Below, one piece after another: positions 7,191 through 15,494 of a stretch of 50,856 bases of DNA. Positions within the stretch are counted from its first letter, which is position 1. Each line of letters opens with the position of its first letter. The notes beneath the pieces were generated by a model. It did no database searches, had not been told where the DNA came from, and saw nothing but the letters and a program-made list of their open reading frames with translations. A program made the translations under genes and the position numbers. Source of the DNA: a virus; IMG/VR virus record IMGVR_UViG_3300033233_000013, positions 1 through 50,856 of that record, one strand, 5' to 3'.

Positions 7191-7543
7191 GGGAGCACCG
7201 GACACTGCGATACGGGGCGGCTCTCGTGCTCGTATTGCTCGCGATCGGTTGCGCACAAGCTCCACCAGCGCCCGAGCCTTCTCCGACAGAGATCGCCGGG
7301 GCGGACAGCGAGCACTACGTGTTCCAGGTGCCGTCAACACCCGCCACGCCGCTCCCGCGCTGGACGCCGGCGGCGATCGGGACCCTGTACTGCTTCAAGC
7401 TGTTAGGGACATTCGGCTCCTGCCCGGAAGGTGCCCTCACCATGGTGTTCGGCCGGTTCGGTGAGGATCGGGAGCAATACGCGTGTTTCGAGGTGGTGCC
7501 ATGCGGTCCCTACGCGGACGGCGAGGAGGGAGATCGGCCATGA
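7187..7543 (+). CDS. Lipoprotein of unknown function
   Basis: A 118-aa product with a lipoprotein signal: basic MREHRTLR, hydrophobic AALVLVLLAIG, and a lipobox cysteine at about residue 22, followed by a Pro-rich segment. Four more cysteines lie in the C-terminal half. A phage lipoprotein expressed early could act in superinfection exclusion. This is inference from location only. Confidence 0.6.
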   Translation: MREHRTLRYGAALVLVLLAIGCAQAPPAPEPSPTEIAGADSEHYVFQVPSTPATPLPRWTPAAIGTLYCFKLLGTFGSCPEGALTMVFGRFGEDREQYACFEVVPCGPYADGEEGDRP

Positions 7544-7917
7544 GCGACACCGCAGCGAGCTATGGCGCCGTCGGCACCGAGCCGGCGCTCTTTCGCGCGC
7601 AGCGGCTCGCCCGTGAGCTGCTTGCGGAGACCCGTGCGACGCCGATCGAGATCAACGCGTTCGTCGACGCGATCATCGCGGCCACTGTCGAGGTCGCCGT
7701 CGCCTGCAGTGAGCGACGACTCGTCGCAATCGAGGCCCGCCAGCCCGGCGAGGAGCGGCACACGCTCGCGCTCATGGCGGCAACGCTGGGGTCGGCGTTC
7801 TTTGCTGGAACTGCAGCGGAGAGCGTCGCTCAGGCCCGCGTGATCCTCGCCGCTGTCGAGGATGCGCTCGGCATCGTGCGGCTGACCGAGCCGGCGAACG
7901 ACGAGGCCCCGCGATGA
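7540..7917 (+). CDS. Alanine-rich helical protein, unknown
   Basis: A 125-aa protein. Its ATG overlaps the preceding stop (ATGA) and follows GAGGAGGGAG. It is largely alpha-helical and Ala-rich (FVDAIIAATVEVAVACSERR). Not recognised. Confidence 0.6.
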   Translation: MSDTAASYGAVGTEPALFRAQRLARELLAETRATPIEINAFVDAIIAATVEVAVACSERRLVAIEARQPGEERHTLALMAATLGSAFFAGTAAESVAQARVILAAVEDALGIVRLTEPANDEAPR

Positions 7918-7976
7918 CGCTCACCCTCTGCTGCTTGGCGGCGGTCGCGTTCGTCCATTGGATGCTCACGTGCTGA
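7914..7976 (+). CDS. Very short hydrophobic peptide (20 aa)
   Basis: An ATG in an ATGA overlap with the preceding gene opens a 20-codon frame (MTLTLCCLAAVAFVHW...). It ends inside the start region of the next gene. It may be a real membrane peptide or simply a coupling leader. Confidence 0.35.
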   Translation: MTLTLCCLAAVAFVHWMLTC

Positions 7977-8266
7977 CCATTTTCGAGTACCCGCTCGTCG
8001 GGGCGCAGCACTTCACGGAATGGACGGTGGAGCTTCCGGCGGGCGCGGAGCTGCTACATTTCGGCGTCGTCGCTGACGCGCCCCACCTCTGGGCGCGCGT
8101 GGACCTCGCGCTGCCCGTCGTCCGGCGGACGTTCTACGTCTTCACGACCGGCGACACGCTTCCTTCCGAGCGCATCCTCGAGCACCGCGCGACCGTGCAC
8201 ACGCCGCTCTTGCGGAACGCGTGGTGGGACGCGTGGCACATCTTCGAGGAGGTGGCCCGTGGCTGA
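7970..8266 (+). CDS. Small conserved phage protein (DUF7352-like)
   Basis: About 98 aa from a GTG at 7970, giving LTIFEYPLVG at the start; an in-frame ATG at 7958 is the alternative. The pattern (T-I-F-x-Y-P-L near the start, then LPAGAELLHFGV and later FTTGDTLP) matches a widespread family of small phage proteins of unknown function. It overlaps its neighbours on both sides. Confidence 0.6.
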   Translation: MLTIFEYPLVGAQHFTEWTVELPAGAELLHFGVVADAPHLWARVDLALPVVRRTFYVFTTGDTLPSERILEHRATVHTPLLRNAWWDAWHIFEEVARG

Positions 8267-8438
8267 CATCCAGCTCGTCCAGAACGTCGCCCCCCACTCG
8301 ATCGAAATCAGCCGCAACGCCAAGGGCGAAGCGAGCTTTTGCATAAAAATCTACGCCGCGGACGAGAAGGACGCGGCCGAGCGCGCGCTGGCGGTCGCCC
8401 GCCAAGTACGCCGTGCGCTCCAGGAGGAACCGCTGTGA
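8259..8438 (+). CDS. Small phage protein of unknown function
   Basis: A 59-aa product from a GTG at 8259 that overlaps the previous gene by 8 bp. VAPHSIEISRNAKGEASFCIKIY, in part, resembles a small phage family found next to recombination genes. It is followed by a GTG-initiated gene overlapping its stop (GTGA). Confidence 0.6.
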   Translation: MADIQLVQNVAPHSIEISRNAKGEASFCIKIYAADEKDAAERALAVARQVRRALQEEPL

Positions 8439-9397
8439 GTGAACCTGCACGATCCCATGAGGTCGCCATCCCCGAGAACAGCACCCTGCCCGCGCCCGGC
8501 ACCACGGCTGCGCCAGCCGTGCTCGACAACGTCTTCGACATCAAGGGCGCACAGGCCCGCCTCGCGCAGCTGCGGGAGTTCTTCAAGGTCGTGATGGTCG
8601 AGGGCGAAGACTACGGCGTCATCCCGGGCACCGAGAAGAAGTCGCTCTGGAAGCCCGGCGCCGAGAAGCTCTGCGAGTTCTACCGCATCATCCAGCGCCC
8701 GCACGTCACGCATCGCGTGGAGGACTGGACGAAGCCGTTTTTCCACTACGAGTTCTCGATGGATCTCCTCTCGCGCGACACCGGGCAGATCGTCGGCACC
8801 GGCGTCGGGAGCTGCAACTCGATGGAGGCCCGCTATCGCTGGCGGAACGGCCAGCGGCGGTGCCCCGAGTGTGGTCAGGGGTCGATCTTCAAGAGCAAGC
8901 GCGAGGGCGAGGGCTTCTACTGCTGGGCGAAGAAGGGCGGGTGCGGCGCGCAGTTCGACGCCGACGACGAGGGCATCACGAGCCAGGAGTTCGGTCGCGT
9001 CGAGAACGACGACGTGCATTCGCTCGTGAACACGATCTTGAAGATGGGCAAGAAGCGGTCGCTCGTCGACGCGGTCGTGAGCGTCACCCGGAGTGCCGGG
9101 CTCCTCATCGAGGAGGGCGATGACGACGACGATGACGACGAGGGGCGCGGGCGTGGCGGGAACCCGCGCGGCGGTGGCGCGCGGGGCGGCGCCGCCGACA
9201 CGGTGAGCGAGGCCGAGCGCAAGCGCGTCGCCGACGCGTTCGCCAAGGCCGGGCACAAGTGGCCCGAGGTCGTCGCGTGGGCGACCCGCGTCCACAAGAT
9301 TGACCTCTCGACCCAAGGCATCCCGAAGGCGCTCTACGAGGCGATCCTGAAACGCGTCTCCGATCCGACGCCGCTCGCGCAGCAGGATCTCGTGTAG
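8435..9397 (+). CDS. Zinc-ribbon phage protein linked to recombination genes
   Basis: A 320-aa product from the GTG at 8435 in a GTGA overlap. The N-terminal third contains DYGVIPGTEKKSLWKPGAEKL, a pattern shared by phage and plasmid proteins often encoded beside recombination nucleases. A four-cysteine zinc ribbon lies at about residues 143-171 (CPECG and CWAKKGGCG). A run of acidic residues (about 229-236) is followed by Gly/Arg-rich sequence and a helical C-terminus. It probably acts on DNA with the SbcD/SbcC-like pair immediately downstream, for example as a single-strand annealing or mediator protein. The biochemical activity is not established here. Confidence 0.6.
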   Translation: MSEPARSHEVAIPENSTLPAPGTTAAPAVLDNVFDIKGAQARLAQLREFFKVVMVEGEDYGVIPGTEKKSLWKPGAEKLCEFYRIIQRPHVTHRVEDWTKPFFHYEFSMDLLSRDTGQIVGTGVGSCNSMEARYRWRNGQRRCPECGQGSIFKSKREGEGFYCWAKKGGCGAQFDADDEGITSQEFGRVENDDVHSLVNTILKMGKKRSLVDAVVSVTRSAGLLIEEGDDDDDDDEGRGRGGNPRGGGARGGAADTVSEAERKRVADAFAKAGHKWPEVVAWATRVHKIDLSTQGIPKALYEAILKRVSDPTPLAQQDLV

Positions 9398-9401
9398 CGC
9401 C

Positions 9402-10601
9402 GTGCTCCGCGTCTGCCATTCCGGCGACTGGCACGTCCCCGAGACGGGCCGGTTCGTCGACACGCTCCGGTGCCTCGACGCGATGATCGATGACGGCATC
9501 GCGCAGGGCACCGGGCTCTGGCTCGTCGGCGGCGACCTCGGCGGGACGACGGTGCCCTACCGCCATCCGCCGAAGGTCCGCAATGCGATCGCCGATCGGC
9601 TGCAGCGACAAGCGGCGGTGGCGCCGGTTCTCGTGATCGGCGGGAACCACGACGTCGACGAGGACATCGCGATCTACGGTCGTCTGAAGGCGGCGCACCC
9701 GATCGTGGTCGTGACCGACGTGCGGATGGTGGAGATCGCCGGCGCGGCAATCTTGTGCTTCCCGTACCCCTGGAAGAATCGGTGGGTCGCCCCGCACGCG
9801 CATCTCCCGATCGAGGAGCAGGACCGCGCGATCGAGGCTGATCTGCGGAAGCTCCTCGACGGCTGGGCCACCGAGGTCGCGATCGCGCGCGCCGCTGGCA
9901 TCCCGACGGTCTTCCTTGGCCACGTGACGATCGGCGGCTGCGCGATCGCCGGCGGTGAGGTGATGCCGCCGGGCCGAGAGATCAGTCTTGCGACCGCCGA
10001 CTTGGAAGCGCTCGGCTGTGACTTCTCCGCGCTCTCGCACATCCACCTCTGCCAGGAAATGAAGGCCGGCTCCGGCATCTGGTACGCCGGGAGCCCTGAT
10101 CGGTCCAACTTTGGGGAGCACGACGAGAAAGGCTTTCTGATCGCGGACGTCGAATCCGGCCGTCCGCCGCTGGTGCACCGCCGGCTCACGCCCGCACGTC
10201 CCTTCGTCACGATCCGCGCCGCGTGGAAGCAGGACGCCGACGGCGCGTGGGCGTGGGAGTCGGCCAATCCCGCCGTGCATGTGGACGTCAGCACGGCCGA
10301 GGTGCGCCTGCAGATAGAGGTTCCCGAGGAGGCGGCGGGCACCTGCCCCGTCGGCGAGCTCGTCGAGACGCTCAAGGAAGCCGGCGCGCACGAGGTGAAG
10401 ATCGATCGCCGCGTGATCCCGAAGACGCGGATCCGCTCCGAGGCGATCGTCACCGCGAAGACCACGGCCGAGAAGTGCGCGGCCTACTGGTCGACGCTCG
10501 GCCCGGCGGCGCCGACGGACGAGCAGCGCGAACGGGCACTCGTGAAGCTCGCGGAGCTGGAGACGCCGACGCCGGTGCGCGCCGAAGAGGCCGCCGCATG
10601 A
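9402..10601 (+). CDS. sbcD: SbcD/Mre11-like exonuclease subunit
   Basis: A 399-aa calcineurin-like phosphoesterase. Metal-binding motifs appear in order: GDWH near residue 8, GGDLGG near 43, GGNHDVD near 74, GHVT near 168 and SHIH near 207. It starts at a GTG 4 bp after the previous stop. Related proteins (bacterial SbcD, phage T4 gp47) form a nuclease with an SMC-like ATPase that processes DNA ends and is needed in phage recombination. The SbcC-like partner follows directly. Confidence 0.85.
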   Translation: MLRVCHSGDWHVPETGRFVDTLRCLDAMIDDGIAQGTGLWLVGGDLGGTTVPYRHPPKVRNAIADRLQRQAAVAPVLVIGGNHDVDEDIAIYGRLKAAHPIVVVTDVRMVEIAGAAILCFPYPWKNRWVAPHAHLPIEEQDRAIEADLRKLLDGWATEVAIARAAGIPTVFLGHVTIGGCAIAGGEVMPPGREISLATADLEALGCDFSALSHIHLCQEMKAGSGIWYAGSPDRSNFGEHDEKGFLIADVESGRPPLVHRRLTPARPFVTIRAAWKQDADGAWAWESANPAVHVDVSTAEVRLQIEVPEEAAGTCPVGELVETLKEAGAHEVKIDRRVIPKTRIRSEAIVTAKTTAEKCAAYWSTLGPAAPTDEQRERALVKLAELETPTPVRAEEAAA

Positions 10602-10646
10602 CGCCCCGCCTTGACGGTCGGACCGTATAACGCGCATACAAGGCCC

Positions 10647-13280
10647 ATGATCCTCCACGCACTGCGCTTCAAGGGCATCAGCGTCGCGTTCCCCGAACGC
10701 GAGGTCGCGCTCGACTTCGACACCATGCCCGGGCCGTTGGTCGCGATCGTCGGCGAGAATGGGGTCGGCAAGACGCACCTCCTGGAATTGGCAGGCCCAG
10801 GCACCGTCTATCGAGAATTTTCGAGCTATCGCGAGGCGTTCCTCGACCACGTGGCGCCGGGCGTCCGCGACGCGTTTGCCGAGCTCACGTTCACGATCCA
10901 CGACACGCGCTACCAGTTGACGGTCCAGGCCGACCCGGAATCCGCCGGCGGCCGAGGAAAGACGGAGGCCCGCCTCAATCAATGGGCCGAGGCGGGCTCT
11001 CCGTCGTCCTGGACACCAATCGCGGGCCCGCTCGTCGGTGCCGTCGACGAGGCGCTCGCGAGGCTCTTCCCTCCGAAGGAGCTCTTCCTCGCGAGCGTGT
11101 TCGCCTGTCAGGCGACGGCGTTCGGATCGAAGGGCGGCACGCGGAGTTTCTTCGCGCTCGAGAAGGCGGCGCGGAAGGATCTCTTCGCGGCGCTCCTCGG
11201 CTTGGAGCACCTGCAGCACTATGCCGAGGCCTCGGCCGAGCGCGCGAAGCGTGTGCTGGTCGACCTCGAGCGCGTCCGTCAGGACTGCGGGCCGGTCGAG
11301 CGCCGCGCGGCGCGACTCGCCGAGCTCGTGATCCTGATCGGCACCGCGTCCGAGACGCGCGCCGACGCCGAGGAGGCGGAAGCTGCCGCCCGCGCCACGC
11401 ACGACACGGCTACCACCGCGCTCGCGACCGCGCGCGCCGCGCAGACGAGCGTCGGGGCTGAGGTCGCGCGCCTGGAGGCCGAACGGACACGGCTCACGAA
11501 GGCCCGCGACGGCGCGCAGCAGCGGGTCGGCGCGCTCACCGTGACGCGCGACCGGGCCGCGGCGCTCCTCGCCGATCGCGACACGATCGAAGCAGCCGCC
11601 GCGCGCGTCCGCGTGATCGACGGCGAACTCGCGGCGCTCGACACGACCGAGCGCGAGGCCCGTGTCGCCCTGGAGCCGATCGTCGGCTCGGTCGCGATGC
11701 TGACCGCGCAGCGCCAGCAGTTGGTCGAGACGGCGGCACGGCTGCGGACAGCGCACGCGGAGGCCGTCGCGGCCCAGACGCGCGTCGATGCGGCGCGGGA
11801 TCTCGAGGCCGAGGCGACGGCGCAGCGCGCGAAGGCTGAGGAGCTTGCGGCGGCGCTCGCGGCCGCGAGCCGCGAGGTGCTCGTCGAGGCGGAGGCGGCC
11901 GAGGCAACCACGCTCACGCGGCGGCGAGTGCTCACGGCCTCGCGCGACGAACTGGCGCCGCGAACCGGGCTCCTCGCGACCGTGCCCGGCGTCCCGGAAT
12001 GCGCGCTCTGTCCCCTCACCGAAGACGCCCGCGCCGCCGCGGGCCGGCTGGCAATCGTGGATGCCGAGCTCGCGGCGCTCCCGGTGATCGACGGCACCCC
12101 GGCGAAGCGGGCGCTCGCTGAGTACCGGGCGCGCGAGGCCGCCCATGGAGCGATTCAGCGCTGGCTCACGGCGCAGGCTCCTGCCCTCGCGCGCGTCGAG
12201 TTGGATCGCCCCGTGGGGGCGCAGGCGGCGGAGGTCCAGGCCGAGCTCGACCGGGTGATCGCCGACGGGGCGACGATGCGGGCAGCGCTCGACGCCAAGA
12301 CCGCCGAGCAGCGGACGGCGCAAGAGCAGCTCGCACGGATCGGGCTAGAGCGCCGGGACCTCACGGCCGAGCGCACGCGCCTCGTGCCCGACGCCGCGCG
12401 TGCCGAGGGGATCGCGGCCGCGGTTGCCGAGCAGGCGCAGACCGAGACGGCGCTCGCCGAGGCGCAGGCGCAGGTGGTAGACGCCACGACCGCCCTTGCA
12501 GCGCTCCCGCCCGCGCCCGACGTCGCCGGTGCTGCCGCGGCGGTCCAGGCGGCCGACGCCGCGGCCGCCACGGCGGGGCAGACGCTCCGCGTACGCGAGG
12601 CGGCGTGCCAGGCGGCCACCGAGGCGTGGGCGCGGCTCGACGGCGAGCGCGGCGCGCTCGGCGATCCCGCAGCCGAGCTCGCGGCGCTCCGCGCGCGCGA
12701 GGCGGCGCTCGTCACGGCCGCCGCCGACTGGGCGCTCCTCGAGCGGACGCTCGGGCGCGACGGCGTCCAGGCCATTTCCATTGACGCAGCGGGCCCCGCC
12801 GTGACGGCACGCGCCAACGATCTCCTCTATGCCTGCTACGGGCCGCGCTTTCAGATCGCGCTCGAGACGACGGCACCGAAGGCGGATGGCCGCGGGCAGA
12901 AGGAAGTGTTCGAGGTCCGCATCCTCGACAGCGAGGCCGGGCGCGGCGAGGCGACCAAGGGCTCGGGCGGCGAGATGGTGCTCCTCGACGAGGCGCTCCG
13001 CCTCGCCCTCGCGCTGTTCAACGCCGAGCAGTCGGGGTTCGAGCTCAGAACATTGTATCGCGACGAGCCCACCGGGGCGCTCTCGCCGGCGAACGCGGAG
13101 CGCTACCTCGCGATGCTCCGACGCGCGATGGACGTCGGGTCATTCGACAGGTGTCTTTTCATCGCGCACCAGCGCGAGGTCTTCGAGCAGGCCGATCACC
13201 GGCTCTTCCTCCACGGTGGCCAGGTCTACGAGGACGTGCGCGCGTTCAACGCCGCCCTGGAGGCGGCCGACGCCGCGTGA
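10647..13280 (+). CDS. sbcC: SbcC/Rad50-like SMC ATPase subunit
   Basis: An 877-aa protein. Walker A is GENGVGKT at residues 36-43. Long Ala/Glu/Arg-rich coiled coils flank a zinc hook CALC at about 452-455. The ABC signature region KGSGGEM is at about 771 and a Walker B-like YRDEPTGALS at about 803-812. This matches SbcC and phage T4 gp46, which regulate the partner nuclease and tether DNA ends. I chose the ATG at 10647 because the frame then begins MILHALRFKGI, typical for this family. The Walker B strand (LRTLYRDEP) is less hydrophobic than usual. Confidence 0.87.
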   Translation: MILHALRFKGISVAFPEREVALDFDTMPGPLVAIVGENGVGKTHLLELAGPGTVYREFSSYREAFLDHVAPGVRDAFAELTFTIHDTRYQLTVQADPESAGGRGKTEARLNQWAEAGSPSSWTPIAGPLVGAVDEALARLFPPKELFLASVFACQATAFGSKGGTRSFFALEKAARKDLFAALLGLEHLQHYAEASAERAKRVLVDLERVRQDCGPVERRAARLAELVILIGTASETRADAEEAEAAARATHDTATTALATARAAQTSVGAEVARLEAERTRLTKARDGAQQRVGALTVTRDRAAALLADRDTIEAAAARVRVIDGELAALDTTEREARVALEPIVGSVAMLTAQRQQLVETAARLRTAHAEAVAAQTRVDAARDLEAEATAQRAKAEELAAALAAASREVLVEAEAAEATTLTRRRVLTASRDELAPRTGLLATVPGVPECALCPLTEDARAAAGRLAIVDAELAALPVIDGTPAKRALAEYRAREAAHGAIQRWLTAQAPALARVELDRPVGAQAAEVQAELDRVIADGATMRAALDAKTAEQRTAQEQLARIGLERRDLTAERTRLVPDAARAEGIAAAVAEQAQTETALAEAQAQVVDATTALAALPPAPDVAGAAAAVQAADAAAATAGQTLRVREAACQAATEAWARLDGERGALGDPAAELAALRAREAALVTAAADWALLERTLGRDGVQAISIDAAGPAVTARANDLLYACYGPRFQIALETTAPKADGRGQKEVFEVRILDSEAGRGEATKGSGGEMVLLDEALRLALALFNAEQSGFELRTLYRDEPTGALSPANAERYLAMLRRAMDVGSFDRCLFIAHQREVFEQADHRLFLHGGQVYEDVRAFNAALEAADAA

Positions 13281-13954
13281 CGGACAGGGCAGCCACAGCA
13301 AGTCAGCTACCCATGCGGCGTAACGCTCAAATGGTCACCGCCGGTGAGCGGTTCGGTGAATGGACCGTCCTGAACGACATAGATGCCCACGGTCAATATC
13401 GCCGCGCACTCTGCGCGTGTAGCTGCGGCGTGACGGAGCGCGTGCTCATTAACTCGTTGACCGCAGGCACCTCGACACGATGCCAAACCTGTCGCATCCG
13501 GCGTCAAGGCATCCGTGGACTGAAAAGGCGACCGGAGTATGTCGCGTGGGCGACGATGTGTAGTCGCTGCACGAACCCCAAGGCGCGCAGCTATTCGGAG
13601 TACGGCGGTCGCGGAATTACCGTGGTCCAGGAATGGCGTGGCCCGGGCGGGTTCGAGCGCTTCATTGCGCATATCGGCCCGCGCCCGTCTCGACAACATT
13701 CGATTGATCGGCGCGACAATGAGCGCGGGTACGAGCCTGGCAATGTTCGATGGGCCACGGCGTTTGAGCAAAACCGCAACCGTCGCGACAACCGGATGAT
13801 CACCGTCGGTGACCGGACGCTGTGCGTAGCCGATTGGGCACGAGAGACCGGCAAGTCGGTGCAGGTGATCCACGGCCGCATTAAGCACGGTTGGCCCGCG
13901 GACTTGGCAGTGATGACTCCGATCCGGGGGGCGCGCCCTAAGGCGCCGGCCTGA
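13277..13954 (+). CDS. HNH/AP2-type homing-endonuclease-like protein
   Basis: A 225-aa product from a GTG in a GTGA overlap; the ATG at 13313 is the alternative. A zinc-binding N-terminal part (CACSCG and CQTCR) is followed by the typical phage pattern MCSRCTNPKA, YGGRGITV, SIDRRDNERGY and NVRWAT, then EQNRNRR. This family occurs as free-standing homing endonucleases or DNA-binding proteins. Its place directly behind sbcC fits an inserted selfish gene. Confidence 0.75.
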   Translation: MTDRAATASQLPMRRNAQMVTAGERFGEWTVLNDIDAHGQYRRALCACSCGVTERVLINSLTAGTSTRCQTCRIRRQGIRGLKRRPEYVAWATMCSRCTNPKARSYSEYGGRGITVVQEWRGPGGFERFIAHIGPRPSRQHSIDRRDNERGYEPGNVRWATAFEQNRNRRDNRMITVGDRTLCVADWARETGKSVQVIHGRIKHGWPADLAVMTPIRGARPKAPA

Positions 13955-13978
13955 ACGGTCGCGGGCGGCGGGGCGGGC

Positions 13979-14521
13979 ATGGCGAACGTGGCAGACAAAC
14001 GACGGCTCGTGCAAGCGCGGGATGCGCTGAAGGTCGGCGACACTGTCACGGGCCTCCGTCTCGTCTGCGCCGTGCTCCGCTGCGACGTGCCGGAGATCAT
14101 CGCGCCGCTGCCGCGCGGCTTCTCGACGCTCACCCGCGACATCGCGCGACACGCCATGAAGACCGGATCGCAACCCGGCATCGCCCAGCCGAAGCCGCAG
14201 GGTCGGATCATCGACCTGAAAGCCCGCCGCGCCTATCGCGCGCGCGTCAAGATCTGCGAGGTGATCGGCTGCCGTCGTCCCGGCGTCGCGCACCACATCA
14301 AAGAACGGGGACGGCACGGCGACGACGTGGAATCGAATCTCTTGCTCCTCTGTGATTTTCGGGCGACGAGCCATCACATCGGCCGCAAGGGAAAACCCGG
14401 CGCGTGGCACGCGTACGCGACCGATGCCGAGCGCTGGATGGCATTCAGGGACTACCTGCCCCCGGCGGCGCGCGCGAAGGTCGCGGCGGCCTTCGGAATC
14501 GTCGACGAGGCGGCCGCGTGA
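13979..14521 (+). CDS. HNH endonuclease-like protein
   Basis: A 180-aa protein. CEVIGCRRPGVAHHI at about residues 92-106, with GDDVESNLLLLC and SHHIGRKG after it, is the zinc-anchored HNH fold (Cys pair, HH, N, HH). The N-terminal 70 residues are helical and may bind DNA. It is the second of three HNH proteins in this operon. Confidence 0.7.
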   Translation: MANVADKRRLVQARDALKVGDTVTGLRLVCAVLRCDVPEIIAPLPRGFSTLTRDIARHAMKTGSQPGIAQPKPQGRIIDLKARRAYRARVKICEVIGCRRPGVAHHIKERGRHGDDVESNLLLLCDFRATSHHIGRKGKPGAWHAYATDAERWMAFRDYLPPAARAKVAAAFGIVDEAAA

Positions 14522-14724
14522 CGCGCGCGGGGCGGCAGCGGCGTGGCGGTGTTCCGTGGGTGATCGTCGGCGGTGCGCCCGGTGAGGTCGCGCACTGCGC
14601 CCGCTGCGGCGAGGCTCTGAGGCTGCAGCTTCCCGTGCGTCTTGAGGTCTTCCTCGGCGCGAGCCGCGGTTTCGTGGATGCGCACCGCTCCTGCCAACCA
14701 GCGCGCGAGGGGTCGCGTGCGTGA
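14518..14724 (+). CDS. Small protein with CxxC
   Basis: A 68-aa product from a GTG in a GTGA overlap. HCARCGE and a later single Cys suggest a partial metal site. Not recognised. It overlaps the next gene by 4 bp. Confidence 0.5.
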   Translation: MTRAGRQRRGGVPWVIVGGAPGEVAHCARCGEALRLQLPVRLEVFLGASRGFVDAHRSCQPAREGSRA

Positions 14725-15233
14725 GTCGCCTCTTCGATAAGCATTGGCTCATGGAGGGCGTCGCACGAGCGATGCGTGCTCGCGCATGCGGCTATCGAAA
14801 CGATGGCAGGATGACGCCAGTGACGGCAGCGCTCCTCGACGCATGCACGGCGGACCACCTTTCGACCGGCACCCGCCTGATCTTCACGTGGGACATCGGA
14901 CACCATGCGTCGGGATGGTGGAAGAATCCCGAGTACGAGCGCTGCTGGCATCTCTCGCTCAGTTTTCGGGATCCGTTGACAGGTGAACTCGCGCCGAAGG
15001 ACCCGAAAGGAACGGACCGCTGGCTCGAGGCGTTCTACGGAGATGATCGCCGCTTTGTCTGGGCGGAGCCGCCATACTCTGCCGAAGGCAAGACGCACGG
15101 CGTCTGGCACTATCGTGTGTTCTGCGATGCGGGCTGGCGACCGATCGTCCCGCGCGGCGAGGTCTACAACACTGAGCTGACCGAGGCGGGCTGGCTTTCG
15201 TTCTCGGAGCTCCAGTCGGTTCACGAATGCTGA
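14721..15233 (+). CDS. Protein of unknown function
   Basis: A 170-aa product from a GTG at 14721 overlapping the previous stop (GTGA). It is rich in Trp and His (IFTWDIGHHASGWW, CWHLSLSFRDP, GVWHYRVF). The sequence looks like a compact enzyme or binding domain but I cannot place it. Confidence 0.6.
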   Translation: MSRLFDKHWLMEGVARAMRARACGYRNDGRMTPVTAALLDACTADHLSTGTRLIFTWDIGHHASGWWKNPEYERCWHLSLSFRDPLTGELAPKDPKGTDRWLEAFYGDDRRFVWAEPPYSAEGKTHGVWHYRVFCDAGWRPIVPRGEVYNTELTEAGWLSFSELQSVHEC

Positions 15234-15418
15234 GCGACATCCAAGGCCACCAGGCACCGACCACGCCGTGCCGCGGCTGCAACCGGCCGGTCGTCTGGAT
15301 CACGACGCCCGAGGGAAAGAGGATCCCCGTCGACGCGACGGCCGCCTGCTACGAGATCCGGGTCGTTGATCGCGGGACGGGCAGGCGACCGGTGACCGTA
15401 CGACGAGCGTCGGTGTGA
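15227..15418 (+). CDS. Small zinc-ribbon-like phage protein
   Basis: A 63-aa product with CRGCNRPVVWITTPEGKRIP, in the style of small phage proteins with one CxxC and a conserved W-I-T-x-x-G-K. It overlaps the preceding gene by 7 bp. Function unknown. Confidence 0.6.
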   Translation: MLSDIQGHQAPTTPCRGCNRPVVWITTPEGKRIPVDATAACYEIRVVDRGTGRRPVTVRRASV

Positions 15419-15494
15419 ATCATTTCGCACTTTGTACCCAACGCGATCGCGCGATTGGCGCCGCGGCCAACCGACGGCTCGTGACGAGGCGGCT

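Noticed and set aside
9105-12323. 1072-aa open frame on the minus strand
   Set aside because: It is antisense to the SbcD/SbcC-like genes. Its Arg/Gly/Ala-rich composition is typical of a shadow frame in high-GC DNA.
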